64,000 nt of DNA from Rhodothermales bacterium (lineage in GTDB: Bacteria; Bacteroidota; Rhodothermia; Rhodothermales; JAHQVL01): NCBI GenBank assembly GCA_041391505.1, contig JAWKNW010000003.1:62001-126000 (forward strand), written 5' to 3'. The notes below the pieces were generated by a model. The model was not told where the DNA came from and did no database searches. It worked only from the letters and a program-made list of their open reading frames with translations. Below, in pieces: positions 41,899-50,372 of this stretch. Each line of letters begins with the position of its first letter. Positions within the stretch are counted from its first letter, which is position 1. The position numbers and the translations under genes were made by a program.

Positions 41899-44207
41899 AC
41901 GAATCGCCGCATCACATCCGCGCCGAGCCGCCCGAGGAGACCACCCGGCTCGATCTCCGGCCACCGCCGGAGCGTGCCGCCGGCGTCGCCGCCATCCGAT
42001 CCGCCCTGCGCATCATCCGCGAAGAGATGCGCCTCGGGCGAGGCCTGAACATCCTCCGCCGCGTCAACCAGCGCGAGGGCTTCGACTGCCCCGGCTGCGC
42101 CTGGCCCGACCCCGCCGGCCGCCGCTCGTCCCTCGGCGAGTACTGCGAAAACGGCGCCAAGGCCGTCGCCTCCGAGGCCACGGAAAAACGCATCGGGCCC
42201 GACTTCTTCGCGGAATACAGCGTGGACGACCTGCTGGGGCAGTCCGACTACTGGCACAACCAGCAGGGCCGCCTCACCCACCCGATGATCCTCCGGGAAG
42301 GGAGCCGGCACTACGAACCCATCGCGTGGGACGACGCCTTCACCCGCATCGCCGCGCATCTCCAGGCGCTGGACAGCCCGGACCAGGCGCTGTTCTACAC
42401 GTCGGGGCGGACGAGCAACGAGGCGGCGTTTCTCTACCAGCTGTTCGGCCGGCTGTTCGGCACGAACAACTTCCCCGACTGCTCCAACATGTGCCACGAG
42501 TCGAGCGGGATGGCCCTCGGCGCGGTCATCGGGTCGGGCAAAGGGACGGTGACGCTGGACGACTTCGACGTGGCGGAGGTCATCGTCGTGATCGGGCAGA
42601 ACCCGGGCACGAACCATCCCCGCATGCTGTCGGCCCTCCAGCGCGCCAAACGCAACGGGGCCACCATCCTCCACATCAACCCGCTGCCCGAGGCCGGCCT
42701 CAAACGGTTCAACCACCCGCAGGAGGTCGCCGGCTGGTTATCCCGGGGGACGATGCTGGCGGACCAGTTTCTGCAGGTCCGCATCAACGGCGACGTCGCC
42801 CTGCTGAAAGGCCTCATGAAGGCGATGATCGAGCGCCACGGCGAGGCCGCGCTCGATCGGGCGTTTATCGATCCGAAGACGGACGGCGTGGAGGGCTTTC
42901 TGGAGGATCTCCGGACCGAATCGTGGGAGACGATAGGCGAGGAGTCGGGAATCGACCGGGATGAGATCGATCGCGCGGCCGACATCCTGGCCCGTCGGGA
43001 ACGGATCATCGTCTGCTGGGCGATGGGGTTGACCCAGCACAAGAACGCGATCGCCAACATCCAGTCGTGCGTGAACCTCCTGCTGATGCGGGGGGCGTTC
43101 GGCAAACTCGGCGCCGGCGCCTGCCCGGTCCGCGGCCACAGCAACGTCCAGGGCGACCGGACGATGGGGATCACGCCGCGCCCGGCGCAGCCCTTTCTCG
43201 ACGCCCTCGCCGCCCGCTACGGCTTCGAGCCTCCCCGCCGGCCCGGCCTCGACACCGTCGACGCCATCCAGGCGATGCACGCCGGCCGGGCGCACGTGTT
43301 CTTCGCGCTGGGCGGCAACTTCCTCTCCGCCACCCCGGACACCGCCTTCACCGCCGAGGCACTGCGCCGCTGCCGGCTGACGGTCCAGGTATCTACCAAA
43401 CTCAACCGCGCCCACCTCGTCACCGGGCGCGAGGCCCTCATCCTGCCGTGTCTGGGCCGTACGGAGGTCGACCTGCAGGCCTCCGGCCGGCAGTTTGTGA
43501 CGGTCGAGAACTCGATGGGGATCGTGCATACGTCGCGCGGGTTTCTGCCGCCGGCGTCCGAACACCTGCTCAGCGAGCCGGCGCTCGTCGCCCGGCTGGC
43601 GCGGGCCGTCCTCGGCGCCGCCTCGCCGCAGCCGTGGGAGGCGTGGGCCGGCGACTACAACCGCATCCGCGAGGAGATCGAGGCCGTCATCCCCGGCTTC
43701 ACCGACTACAACCGCCGCGTCCGCGAGCCCGACGGGTTCTACCTGCCGAATGGCCCGCGATCGGGGGTTTTTAAGACGGATACCGGGCGCGCCATGTTCA
43801 CCGTCCACACCATCCCCCGGTCTGCTCTCCCTGAGGGTCAGTACCTCATGATGACGATCCGGAGCCACGACCAGTACAACACGACCATCTACGGCCTCGA
43901 CGACCGGTACCGCGGCATCAAGGGCGCGCGACGCGTCGTCATGATGAACCCCGAGGACATGGCCGATGCCGGCCTGAAGGAGCGCGACGTCGTCGACCTG
44001 ACCAGCCACTTCCACGGCGAAACCCGCCGCGCCGAGGCCTTCCAGGTCGTCCCCTTCGCCATCCCCCGCCGCTGCGTGGCGACCTACTTCCCCGAAGCCA
44101 ACGTCCTCGTCCCGATAGGGAGCACCGCGGACGGGAGCAACACGCCGGCGTCGAAGTCGGTAGTGGTATCACTGGCTTTCGCCAGGAATACCGTCATTGG
44201 TCAATAG
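41895..44207 (+). CDS. FdhF/YdeP-type molybdopterin oxidoreductase
   Basis: 770 residues, the YdeP size. The N-terminal FDCPGCAWPDP and GLNILRRVNQREG are typical for the YdeP branch, which lacks the usual four-cysteine FeS cluster motif of formate dehydrogenases. Cofactor-binding regions: YTSGRTSNEAAFLYQLFGRL, IVVIGQNPGTNHPRMLSALQ, GQSDYWHNQQGRLTHPM, and the C-terminal MMTIRSHDQYNTTIYGLDDR. YdeP relatives are linked to acid resistance or oxidise unknown substrates; formate dehydrogenase activity is not shown. FdhD upstream should sulfurate its cofactor. No beta or gamma subunits are adjacent, so the electron partner is unknown. Confidence 0.9.
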   Translation: MNESPHHIRAEPPEETTRLDLRPPPERAAGVAAIRSALRIIREEMRLGRGLNILRRVNQREGFDCPGCAWPDPAGRRSSLGEYCENGAKAVASEATEKRIGPDFFAEYSVDDLLGQSDYWHNQQGRLTHPMILREGSRHYEPIAWDDAFTRIAAHLQALDSPDQALFYTSGRTSNEAAFLYQLFGRLFGTNNFPDCSNMCHESSGMALGAVIGSGKGTVTLDDFDVAEVIVVIGQNPGTNHPRMLSALQRAKRNGATILHINPLPEAGLKRFNHPQEVAGWLSRGTMLADQFLQVRINGDVALLKGLMKAMIERHGEAALDRAFIDPKTDGVEGFLEDLRTESWETIGEESGIDRDEIDRAADILARRERIIVCWAMGLTQHKNAIANIQSCVNLLLMRGAFGKLGAGACPVRGHSNVQGDRTMGITPRPAQPFLDALAARYGFEPPRRPGLDTVDAIQAMHAGRAHVFFALGGNFLSATPDTAFTAEALRRCRLTVQVSTKLNRAHLVTGREALILPCLGRTEVDLQASGRQFVTVENSMGIVHTSRGFLPPASEHLLSEPALVARLARAVLGAASPQPWEAWAGDYNRIREEIEAVIPGFTDYNRRVREPDGFYLPNGPRSGVFKTDTGRAMFTVHTIPRSALPEGQYLMMTIRSHDQYNTTIYGLDDRYRGIKGARRVVMMNPEDMADAGLKERDVVDLTSHFHGETRRAEAFQVVPFAIPRRCVATYFPEANVLVPIGSTADGSNTPASKSVVVSLAFARNTVIGQ

Positions 44208-44214
44208 CCACTGG

Positions 44215-44455
44215 TCAGGAACAGCCTGCGGCTGCGGTCAGGAGACTTCGCGGGCATGAGCAGCCTGCGGCTGCGGTCAGGAGACTTCGCGGGCATGAGC
44301 AGCCTGCGGCTGCGATCAGAAATCGCCTTCGGCCCGGTCAGGAGCAGCCTGCGGCTGCGGTCATTCATACCAGCATCCCCAACCGCGAGCGAAGCGAGCT
44401 CATGACGGCATAGCTCATGACCGCGTAGCTCATAACAGCGAAGCTCCCCACCGCA
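44215..44455. repeat. 39-bp direct repeats with GCAGCCTGCGGCTGC palindrome
   Basis: The unit gagcagcctgcggctgcggt plus caggagacttcgcgggcat occurs twice in full and twice in part. Each has the palindrome GCAGCC-tgc-GGCTGC. At 44395-44450 the short word (ata/gta)gctcatgac is repeated three times. No gene is seen. Confidence 0.75.
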
Positions 44456-44462
44456 CAGCCCC

Positions 44463-44840
44463 TCACCACGGAATCCCGAACAGATTCTGGAGCGAAATCG
44501 CCAGCGTCGGATCGCGCTTGACGTAATGGATGAGGACGATGTTGCCGTCGAGGTAGACGTCGTAGGAACGGGAGTCGACCAGATTGGCCTGGGTGCGGGC
44601 GTCGGCGGGGCGTTTGAAGAAGTAGACGTCGGCCATGTCGCGCGCGTTCAGGGTGAGGCGGGCGCTGTTGTCCGCGACGAGCAGACTGCCGGCGCGGCCC
44701 GTGTCGCGGGCCTGGATGCCCTCGCCGGCGAGGACCCGGATAAAGGCGTTGACATCGTCGTAGACGGTGCTGGGTGGCGCTTCGCCGGGCTTGAGGGCGG
44801 CGCAGCCGGCGAGAAGGCAAAGCGCAAGGAGCCGGATCAT
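44463..44840 (-). CDS. small lipoprotein, unknown
   Basis: 125 residues. MIRLLALCLLAGC is a short lipoprotein signal with the lipid-modified Cys13. The mature part contains VYDDVNAFIRVLAGEGIQAR and LTLNARDMADVYFFKRPADA, a mixed alpha/beta pattern similar to small periplasmic domains, and ends LFGIPW. The function is not recognisable. It lies minus strand between the molybdoenzyme gene and repeat DNA. Confidence 0.7.
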   Translation of the reverse strand: MIRLLALCLLAGCAALKPGEAPPSTVYDDVNAFIRVLAGEGIQARDTGRAGSLLVADNSARLTLNARDMADVYFFKRPADARTQANLVDSRSYDVYLDGNIVLIHYVKRDPTLAISLQNLFGIPW

Positions 44841-44924
44841 GGCGATGGGGTTGGTTTATGTGCGTATCCGGCAGCGCGCATAAAGTTGCCGAAGCCCCCC
44901 ATCCTTCACCGCAGCACCGTAGCG

Positions 44925-45195
44925 ACAAACCCGTAGGTCGGGTTAGGCTCCCATCAGGGGCCGTAACCCGACGCGTGCATCCAATGGCCCGGCAGTACCC
45001 GTGGATAGGCCCCCATCAGGGGCCGTAACCCGACGCGTGCATCCAATGGCCCGGCAGTACCCCGTGGATAGGCCCCCATCAGGGGCCGTAACCCGACGCG
45101 TCAGCATCCAATGGCCCGGCAGTACCCCGTGGATAGTATCCGCGTAGGTAGGGTTAGGCCACCATCAGGGGCCGTAACCCGATAGCAACCAGAAT
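44925..45195. repeat. tandem 62-bp units of the CCGTAACCCGAC family
   Basis: Four units contain taggcccccatcaggggccg followed by taacccgacgcg and catccaatggcccggcagta. The part ccccatcaggggcc is itself palindromic. The first unit opens with gtaggtcgggttagg. The gap 44841-45283 has no gene. Confidence 0.8.
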
Positions 45196-45283
45196 ACATC
45201 AAGGGTCCGTATCCCGGCCACCCGTCCAACAGACCTCACGCGGAGGCCGAATCCCAACAAACTCGCCTGTTCACCTCAGGGCA

Positions 45284-45718
45284 CTAGAATAGAATGCGCT
45301 CCGAGGTATAAAATCGCCGCTCCACCCAGGGCGACACGTAGCCGTCCGCCGACATCTGGATGCGAAAATACCAGGGCTCCGATGGGGGCACCGACGGATT
45401 CGGATGCAGCGTTCTCGTCATTTCCAGCACGAGTCCGCTCTGATACCCGTTCATCGAACCACTGCCTGTGATGGCCTCCTCGAACGTCGCGCTCTGACTG
45501 ATCTGGTAGAAATACCCGAAGGTACCGTTTGGCTCAGACGAGAGCGTCCACGTAAACGTAACCGGCTCTCCGCGCACCACCGCGCTGTCGTGCAGCGGTG
45601 ATACGAGGTCGAGCTCGATGCCGGCCAGGTTGGTGGCTTCCGGATCGTGGGTGTCGCAAGCAGACACAGCTACGAGCAGGCATGCCAGGATGAGCCGGAA
45701 CGGGTTGAGGCTACGCAT
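45284..45718 (-). CDS. lipoprotein with Ig/fibronectin-III-like fold
   Basis: 144 residues. LILACLLVAVSAC is a lipoprotein signal (Cys21). The mature part IELDLVSPLHDSAVVRGEPV, TFTWTLSSEPNGTFGYFYQI and PSEPWYFRIQMSADGYVSPW has the alternation of a beta-sandwich Ig or Fn3 domain. It is probably an outer-membrane-anchored binding or structural protein. A CCGTAACCCGAC repeat follows upstream at 45746-45790. Confidence 0.7.
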   Translation of the reverse strand: MRSLNPFRLILACLLVAVSACDTHDPEATNLAGIELDLVSPLHDSAVVRGEPVTFTWTLSSEPNGTFGYFYQISQSATFEEAITGSGSMNGYQSGLVLEMTRTLHPNPSVPPSEPWYFRIQMSADGYVSPWVERRFYTSERILF

Positions 45719-45745
45719 TATATTCCTCTCAATATCTTTGGTCGA

Positions 45746-45792
45746 TTGGGTGTCGGGTTACGGTCCCTAGTGGGACCTAACCCGACCTACGG
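45746..45792. repeat. single CCGTAACCCGAC-family palindrome
   Basis: gtgtcgggttacggtcccta and ggacctaacccgacctacgg form two arms of about 15 bp around agtg, just ahead of mobA. Confidence 0.7.
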
Positions 45793-45834
45793 TCACGACT
45801 AACACGATAATATACCTTCATTATCTGGCGCAAC

Positions 45835-46398
45835 ATGGCGACACCCCTGAAATCACCATCCGGCCTTGTCCTCGCCGGCGGACGCAGCGCGCGGTTCGGG
45901 TCCGACAAGGCCCTGGCGCTCGTCGACGGCCGGCCGATGATCCGGCAGGTTTTCGAGACCCTTGCCGGCATCGCGCAGCCGGTCTTCGTCAGCGTGGGCG
46001 ACGCGGCGACGACGTACGACCTGCCCGCGCGCCACGTCGCCGATCGGTACCCCGGATGCGGACCGCTCGGCGGAATCCACGCCGGCCTCCTCGCCTCGCC
46101 CGCCGAATGGATGCTCGTCGTCCCGTGCGACATGCCGGACCTCGACGCTGCGTCGCTGAAGAAACTCCTCAAGGCGCGCACGGCGGATGGGGATGCGGTC
46201 GTGGCCGTCGATCCCGCCGGCCGGCCCGTCCCGGTCGTGGCGTGTTACCATCGCCGGGCCCTGGCCCGCATCGAAGCCCGCCTCGCGGGGCCCGATCTCT
46301 CCCTGCACGGCCTGCTCGATCTGCTCGACGTAGTCACCGTGCGCCTGAACGAGCGCGCACTGCGCAACATCAACACGCCGGCCGATGCGGGCGTCTGA
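45835..46398 (+). CDS. mobA: molybdenum cofactor guanylyltransferase
   Basis: 187 residues. The nucleotidyltransferase signature LVLAGGRSARFGSDKALALV is intact, followed by GPLGGIHAGLLASPAEWMLV and VPCDMPDLD, the Mg-binding and GTP-binding parts of MobA. It attaches GMP to molybdopterin to make the dinucleotide cofactor that the YdeP-type enzyme needs. It is on the same strand as fdhD and the molybdoenzyme gene, 1.6 kb away, separated by two minus-strand lipoprotein genes, so it is probably transcribed separately. Its end is 7 bp from the convergent serine hydrolase gene. Confidence 0.92.
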   Translation: MATPLKSPSGLVLAGGRSARFGSDKALALVDGRPMIRQVFETLAGIAQPVFVSVGDAATTYDLPARHVADRYPGCGPLGGIHAGLLASPAEWMLVVPCDMPDLDAASLKKLLKARTADGDAVVAVDPAGRPVPVVACYHRRALARIEARLAGPDLSLHGLLDLLDVVTVRLNERALRNINTPADAGV

Positions 46399-46404
46399 CC
46401 CGCG

Positions 46405-47991
46405 TCAGGGCGCGTCTGTCCTCACCCCTTTCAGCGCCGGCCGCCGGTCGCCGGCGCCGCGTACGAGATTGTTCGAGAACGACACGTAGATCGAGTCGCC
46501 GGCGAACCGGGTCTCCACCCGATCGAAATACGGCCCCTCCGGATAACGCCAGTGCCACGCGAGCGTCGCATCGGACGACCAGACCGCCGCAGCCGTCACC
46601 GTCGGGGCATCGGTCGAGAGGATCGGGATGCTCCGGGGCGGCGACAACGGCATGGTGTTGGGCTGCTCAATCCAGGCGCCGAAGCCGGCGCGCACCGTGT
46701 GCTCCCCCGTCGAATCCTGCAACGCAAAACGCGCTTCGCTCGGATCGATGGCGATGGTCAGGGTCGTAGCCTGCATCGGGTTGGCGTCGAGGCGGAAGGT
46801 GGACGTCCGCCCGTTGGCAAGGGGCGCCGGCGTGGGGGTAACGGCTTCCGGAAACAGCGTCAGCGCGTCGAGGCGGGCGTGCAGGTTCGCCGCCGACCCG
46901 GGCGTGGCCGGCAGCGGCGCATCGTGGAACGCCGGCAGGAGCTGCTCCCAGATGATATCGAGGACGCGCTGCATATCCAGCGACGCACCCGTGATCGCCA
47001 CGACCGCGTCCTGTTCGGGCAGGACCAGACTGTACTGTCCGAACGCCCCGTCGCCCCGGAAGGCGCCGTGCGTGCTGGGCCAGAACTGGTAGCCGTACCC
47101 CTGCGCCCAGTCGTCGACCGCCCGCTCTTCCGGCGTGTCGGCATACACCTCGGCCGTCTCGATCTGGGGCGACGTCGCCGCCGCGACCCACTCCGCCGGT
47201 AGGAGCCGGCGCCCTTCCCACTCCCCGCCCTGCAGATAGAGCAAACCCAGTTTGGCCATGTCCTCCGTTTTCACCTTGAGCCCCACGCCGCCGGCCCGGA
47301 TGCCGAGCGGACTCGCGTCCCACGTGGCGCCCTCAATATGCAGCGGCTCGAACAGCCGAGGCGTCAGGAAGGCCACCAGATCCTGTCCGCTCGTTTTCTG
47401 GACGATGGCCGACAGCATGAACGTGGCGGAGGTGTTGTAGCGGAAACGGCTACCGGGCGGATGGACCACCGGCGTGGCGAGGAACGACGCCACCCAGTCC
47501 GGCGTCGCCGGCGACATGTCGCCGTCCGCTTCCTGCCCGGTCGACATCGTGATCAGGTGGCGGACCCGCATCGCGGCGAGCCCGTCGCTCACCGTGGCCG
47601 GCAGCGCGTCGGGGAAAAAGGAGACTACGGGATCGTCCAGCGAAAAGAGGCCTTCGGCCACGGCAAACCCGACGGCGGTCGACGTGAAGCTCTTGCTCAT
47701 CGAAAACATCATGTGGCTCCGCTCGGCTTCGAACGGCGTCCACCACCCTTCAGCCACCACACGACCGTGGCGCACGATCATGAGGCTGTGGAGTTCGACG
47801 GCCGATTGCGGTTTCAGCCGCTCGGCTTCGAGGGCGTCGACGAACGCCTCGATGGCGGCGGACGACATCCCCTGCGCTTCCGGCTCGCTCCGCGGCAACG
47901 CGCCGGCAGGCCGCTGCGGCCCGGTTTCAGGCGGCCGGCAGCCCCCGATCAGGCCTGCGAGCAGACACAGAACCGGTGCGATTCGGTACAT
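46405..47991 (-). CDS. serine beta-lactamase-like hydrolase, lipoprotein
   Basis: 528 residues from the ATG at 47991. APVLCLLAGLIGGC is a lipoprotein signal. Class C beta-lactamase/penicillin-binding motifs are visible: SxxK in FSMSKSFTSTAVGFAV (about 125), YxN in FRYNTSATFML (about 205), and a KTG-like region in DGAFGQYSLVLPEQ. The C-terminal 140 residues (about 390-528) form a beta-domain often found in these esterases and peptidases. The protein probably hydrolyses esters or D-amino-acid peptides in the periplasm. The gene is convergent with mobA. Confidence 0.85.
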   Translation of the reverse strand: MYRIAPVLCLLAGLIGGCRPPETGPQRPAGALPRSEPEAQGMSSAAIEAFVDALEAERLKPQSAVELHSLMIVRHGRVVAEGWWTPFEAERSHMMFSMSKSFTSTAVGFAVAEGLFSLDDPVVSFFPDALPATVSDGLAAMRVRHLITMSTGQEADGDMSPATPDWVASFLATPVVHPPGSRFRYNTSATFMLSAIVQKTSGQDLVAFLTPRLFEPLHIEGATWDASPLGIRAGGVGLKVKTEDMAKLGLLYLQGGEWEGRRLLPAEWVAAATSPQIETAEVYADTPEERAVDDWAQGYGYQFWPSTHGAFRGDGAFGQYSLVLPEQDAVVAITGASLDMQRVLDIIWEQLLPAFHDAPLPATPGSAANLHARLDALTLFPEAVTPTPAPLANGRTSTFRLDANPMQATTLTIAIDPSEARFALQDSTGEHTVRAGFGAWIEQPNTMPLSPPRSIPILSTDAPTVTAAAVWSSDATLAWHWRYPEGPYFDRVETRFAGDSIYVSFSNNLVRGAGDRRPALKGVRTDAP

Positions 47992-48078
47992 GGATACGGG
48001 TCGATTGCGCATGGTTTTAGGGTTTGCACGGGATGGATTTTGTTGGGGCGGACAAGCCGTCCCTGGACGGCGCGCCGT

Positions 48079-49146
48079 TCAGCGCAGCCATTCCTCGCGA
48101 TGCGCCGCCACGAAGGCGTCGTCATTGAGATGGGGGTAGGCGCGGTAGACGCGGTCGATCTCCTCCATCTGGCCGGGCGACAACCCCTCGTGCGGGTCGA
48201 GGCAGCGGATGGATTCCAGTAGGCCCTGCCGGCGGAGCACCTCGTGGATGCCCGCGATGCAGCCGGCGAAGGCATTCGCGGCGTCGAAAAACGCGGCGTT
48301 GGCATCCGTCACCTGCGCCGCCAGCGTGAGCGCCTCGTGCGGCACCGCCGGCGCTTCGCGCCACGCCTTGCATCGATCGAGCAGTTCCACGGCCTTCTGC
48401 GTCCAGCACGCCCAGTGGCCCAGCAGCCCGCCCACGACGCGCAGCGACGCCGCGCCCTCGTCGGTGGGGATCGCAAACCGGGTGATCAGATCCGTCACGA
48501 TCGCGTCGTCGTTGCCGGTGTATAGCGCGATCGCGGGCGCTCGCCCGGAGGCGGCCACGCCGCGCAGCACATCCAGTGTCTTGTACCGGTCGAACGGCGC
48601 CATCTTGATCGCCACGACATTGGGGATGCGCGCAAATTCCCGCCAGAACGCCTCGGGCAGGACGCGCCCGCCGACCGCCGGCTGGAGGTAGAAGCCGATG
48701 ACCGGGATCTGCTCCGCGACCCGGTGGGCATGCGCCAGCAGGTCGTCGAGCGACGCGTCGCGGAGCGCCGCGAGGGAAAGCAGGCCGGCATGGTATCCAA
48801 GGCGCTCCGCAAGCTGTGCCTCACGGACGGCCTGGCGGGTCGGACCGCTGATGCCGGCGACGCGGACCGTCTGCCGCCCCGTCGCGGCGTCGCACGCGGC
48901 CAGCGTCTCGGCCGCGAGTTCGAGGACCGGCTCGAAGAGCCCGATCTTCGGGTCGCGGATGGCGAACTGCGTGGTATGGACGCCCACGGCGACGCCGCCG
49001 GCGCCCGCCGCATGGTAATACCGTGTCAGCGCCCGCTGCCGGCGCGTGTCGAACCGCCCGTCGGCGTCCAGCGCCAGCGGATGAGCAGGAATGACCAGGC
49101 CGGCGTGCAGCGCGTCGAGGACCCAGGCTGGAGGTTGGGGATACAT
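48079..49146 (-). CDS. dihydrodipicolinate synthase (DapA) family aldolase
   Basis: 355 residues, longer than DapA (about 290). The Schiff-base lysine is in NVVAIKMAPFDRYKTLDVL and a GVHTTQF block replaces the usual GTTGE. LYTGNDDAIVTDLI and GGLLGHWACW follow. These changes point to a sugar-acid or keto-acid aldolase/dehydratase rather than lysine synthesis. The C-terminal 70 residues are an extra helical part. Epimerase, ROK kinase and oxidoreductase genes follow upstream on the same strand, so a shared catabolic route is likely. Confidence 0.82.
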   Translation of the reverse strand: MYPQPPAWVLDALHAGLVIPAHPLALDADGRFDTRRQRALTRYYHAAGAGGVAVGVHTTQFAIRDPKIGLFEPVLELAAETLAACDAATGRQTVRVAGISGPTRQAVREAQLAERLGYHAGLLSLAALRDASLDDLLAHAHRVAEQIPVIGFYLQPAVGGRVLPEAFWREFARIPNVVAIKMAPFDRYKTLDVLRGVAASGRAPAIALYTGNDDAIVTDLITRFAIPTDEGAASLRVVGGLLGHWACWTQKAVELLDRCKAWREAPAVPHEALTLAAQVTDANAAFFDAANAFAGCIAGIHEVLRRQGLLESIRCLDPHEGLSPGQMEEIDRVYRAYPHLNDDAFVAAHREEWLR

Positions 49147-49199
49147 GGGGTTAGCGGGTAAGATGCGAGCCGGCCGTCACAAGCTGCGGCGCTTCAGGC

Positions 49200-49275
49200 T
49201 CGGGTGCGGGATGCGGGGTGCGGGATGCCCACGGGGCCCCATTTTGCGATTTGCGATTTGCCATTTGCGATACAC
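49200..49275. repeat. GGATGCGGGA words joined to AAATCGCAAA-type repeat
   Basis: cgggtgcgggatgcggggtg and cgggatgcccacgggg lead directly into ttttgcgatttgcgatttgc, then catttgcgata. Two word families abut here, between the epimerase stop and the aldolase start. Confidence 0.65.
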
Positions 49276-49290
49276 AACCTGCCGTTCATC

Positions 49291-50313
49291 CTAAAACCCG
49301 CCATCCCGGACCTGAAAATGGGTCGGTTTGCCGTGGGTGGTGCCGCCCGACTTCACCCAGTTCGCCGTCCAGGACAGCATCGACTCCAGCGCCGTTTCCG
49401 GCTCCCCGAGCAGCGCGGCCGTCTTCCGGGCGTCGTTCAGGAGGGCGGTGGGCGCTTCCGAGCCGGCGAAGGCCACGGGCAGGTCCATCAACGCGCCGAG
49501 GCGTTGTGCCAGGTGCCGCACCGAGAGCGTCGCCGTGCCGGTGAGGTTGACGGGAGCGGCGGGGAGCCCGGCGAGCGGGAAGCTGCGGAGGATCATGTCG
49601 TTCGCATCGCGTTGCCAGATGCAGTTCAGGTAGCCCATGGTCAGGTCGACCGGCTCGCCGCGGGCGATGCGCTGCGCGAGGTCGACCAGCACGCCATAAC
49701 GCAGCTCGACCGCGTAGTTGAGGCGCACGGAGGCGAGCGGCGTCTGAAAGCGCTCGCTCGCGTACCGGTAGATCCGTTCGCGCCCCAGGCACGCGTTCGC
49801 ATATTCGCCGATGGGAGCGAGTGGGATCTCCTCGGTCGCGCCGGCGCTGCCCGCATCGACGAACGGGTAGACGTTGCCGGTCGACAGCGCGACGACGCGG
49901 GCGCCGGCGTAGCGCTCCACCGCGATGGCCGGCGCGAGGGTGTTGATGGCCCACGTGAGCGACGGGTTTTGCTTCGTGCCGAACTTCATCCCGACGAGGT
50001 AGACGACGTGGCCGGCGTCCGGCAGCCGGCCGACGGCCTCGCGGTCGAGCACGTCGCACGGGATGGTCCGCACGCCCCGCTCCTCCAGCCACATCCGGGA
50101 GGCTTCGTCGGAGAATCGGCTGACGGCGACGACGACGAGCCGGTGCCGCGCGGCTTCGGCGGCGCGCTTCGCCATCACGCAGAGCGTGGGCCCCATCTTG
50201 CCGCCGGCGCCGAGTACGACGAGCGGGCTGGGAATGGTCGAGATAAAGCGGATCAAGGCTTGCGACGGGCGGGTCAACGCCTCGTCCAGGGCAACCTCTG
50301 AATCGATCAACAC
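49291..50313 (-). CDS. NAD-dependent epimerase/dehydratase family protein
   Basis: 340 residues. An N-terminal helix precedes the Rossmann motif VVLGAGGKMGPTLCV (about 32-46), atypical in spacing for a short-chain dehydrogenase but common in extended NAD-epimerases. ALSTGNVYPFVDAGSAGATE and YANACLGRERIYRYASERF replace the usual YxxxK with YANACLGRE. RLNYAVELRYGVLVDLAQRI then gives substrate-side residues. The active site is thus changed and the reaction cannot be named. It lies between the DapA-like and ROK genes in one run. Confidence 0.8.
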   Translation of the reverse strand: MLIDSEVALDEALTRPSQALIRFISTIPSPLVVLGAGGKMGPTLCVMAKRAAEAARHRLVVVAVSRFSDEASRMWLEERGVRTIPCDVLDREAVGRLPDAGHVVYLVGMKFGTKQNPSLTWAINTLAPAIAVERYAGARVVALSTGNVYPFVDAGSAGATEEIPLAPIGEYANACLGRERIYRYASERFQTPLASVRLNYAVELRYGVLVDLAQRIARGEPVDLTMGYLNCIWQRDANDMILRSFPLAGLPAAPVNLTGTATLSVRHLAQRLGALMDLPVAFAGSEAPTALLNDARKTAALLGEPETALESMLSWTANWVKSGGTTHGKPTHFQVRDGGF

Positions 50314-50372
50314 AGCGGAATCTGGTTAGCTGCCGGGGTGGATGCGCAGTATACAGGAAATCGCGGGCATTG

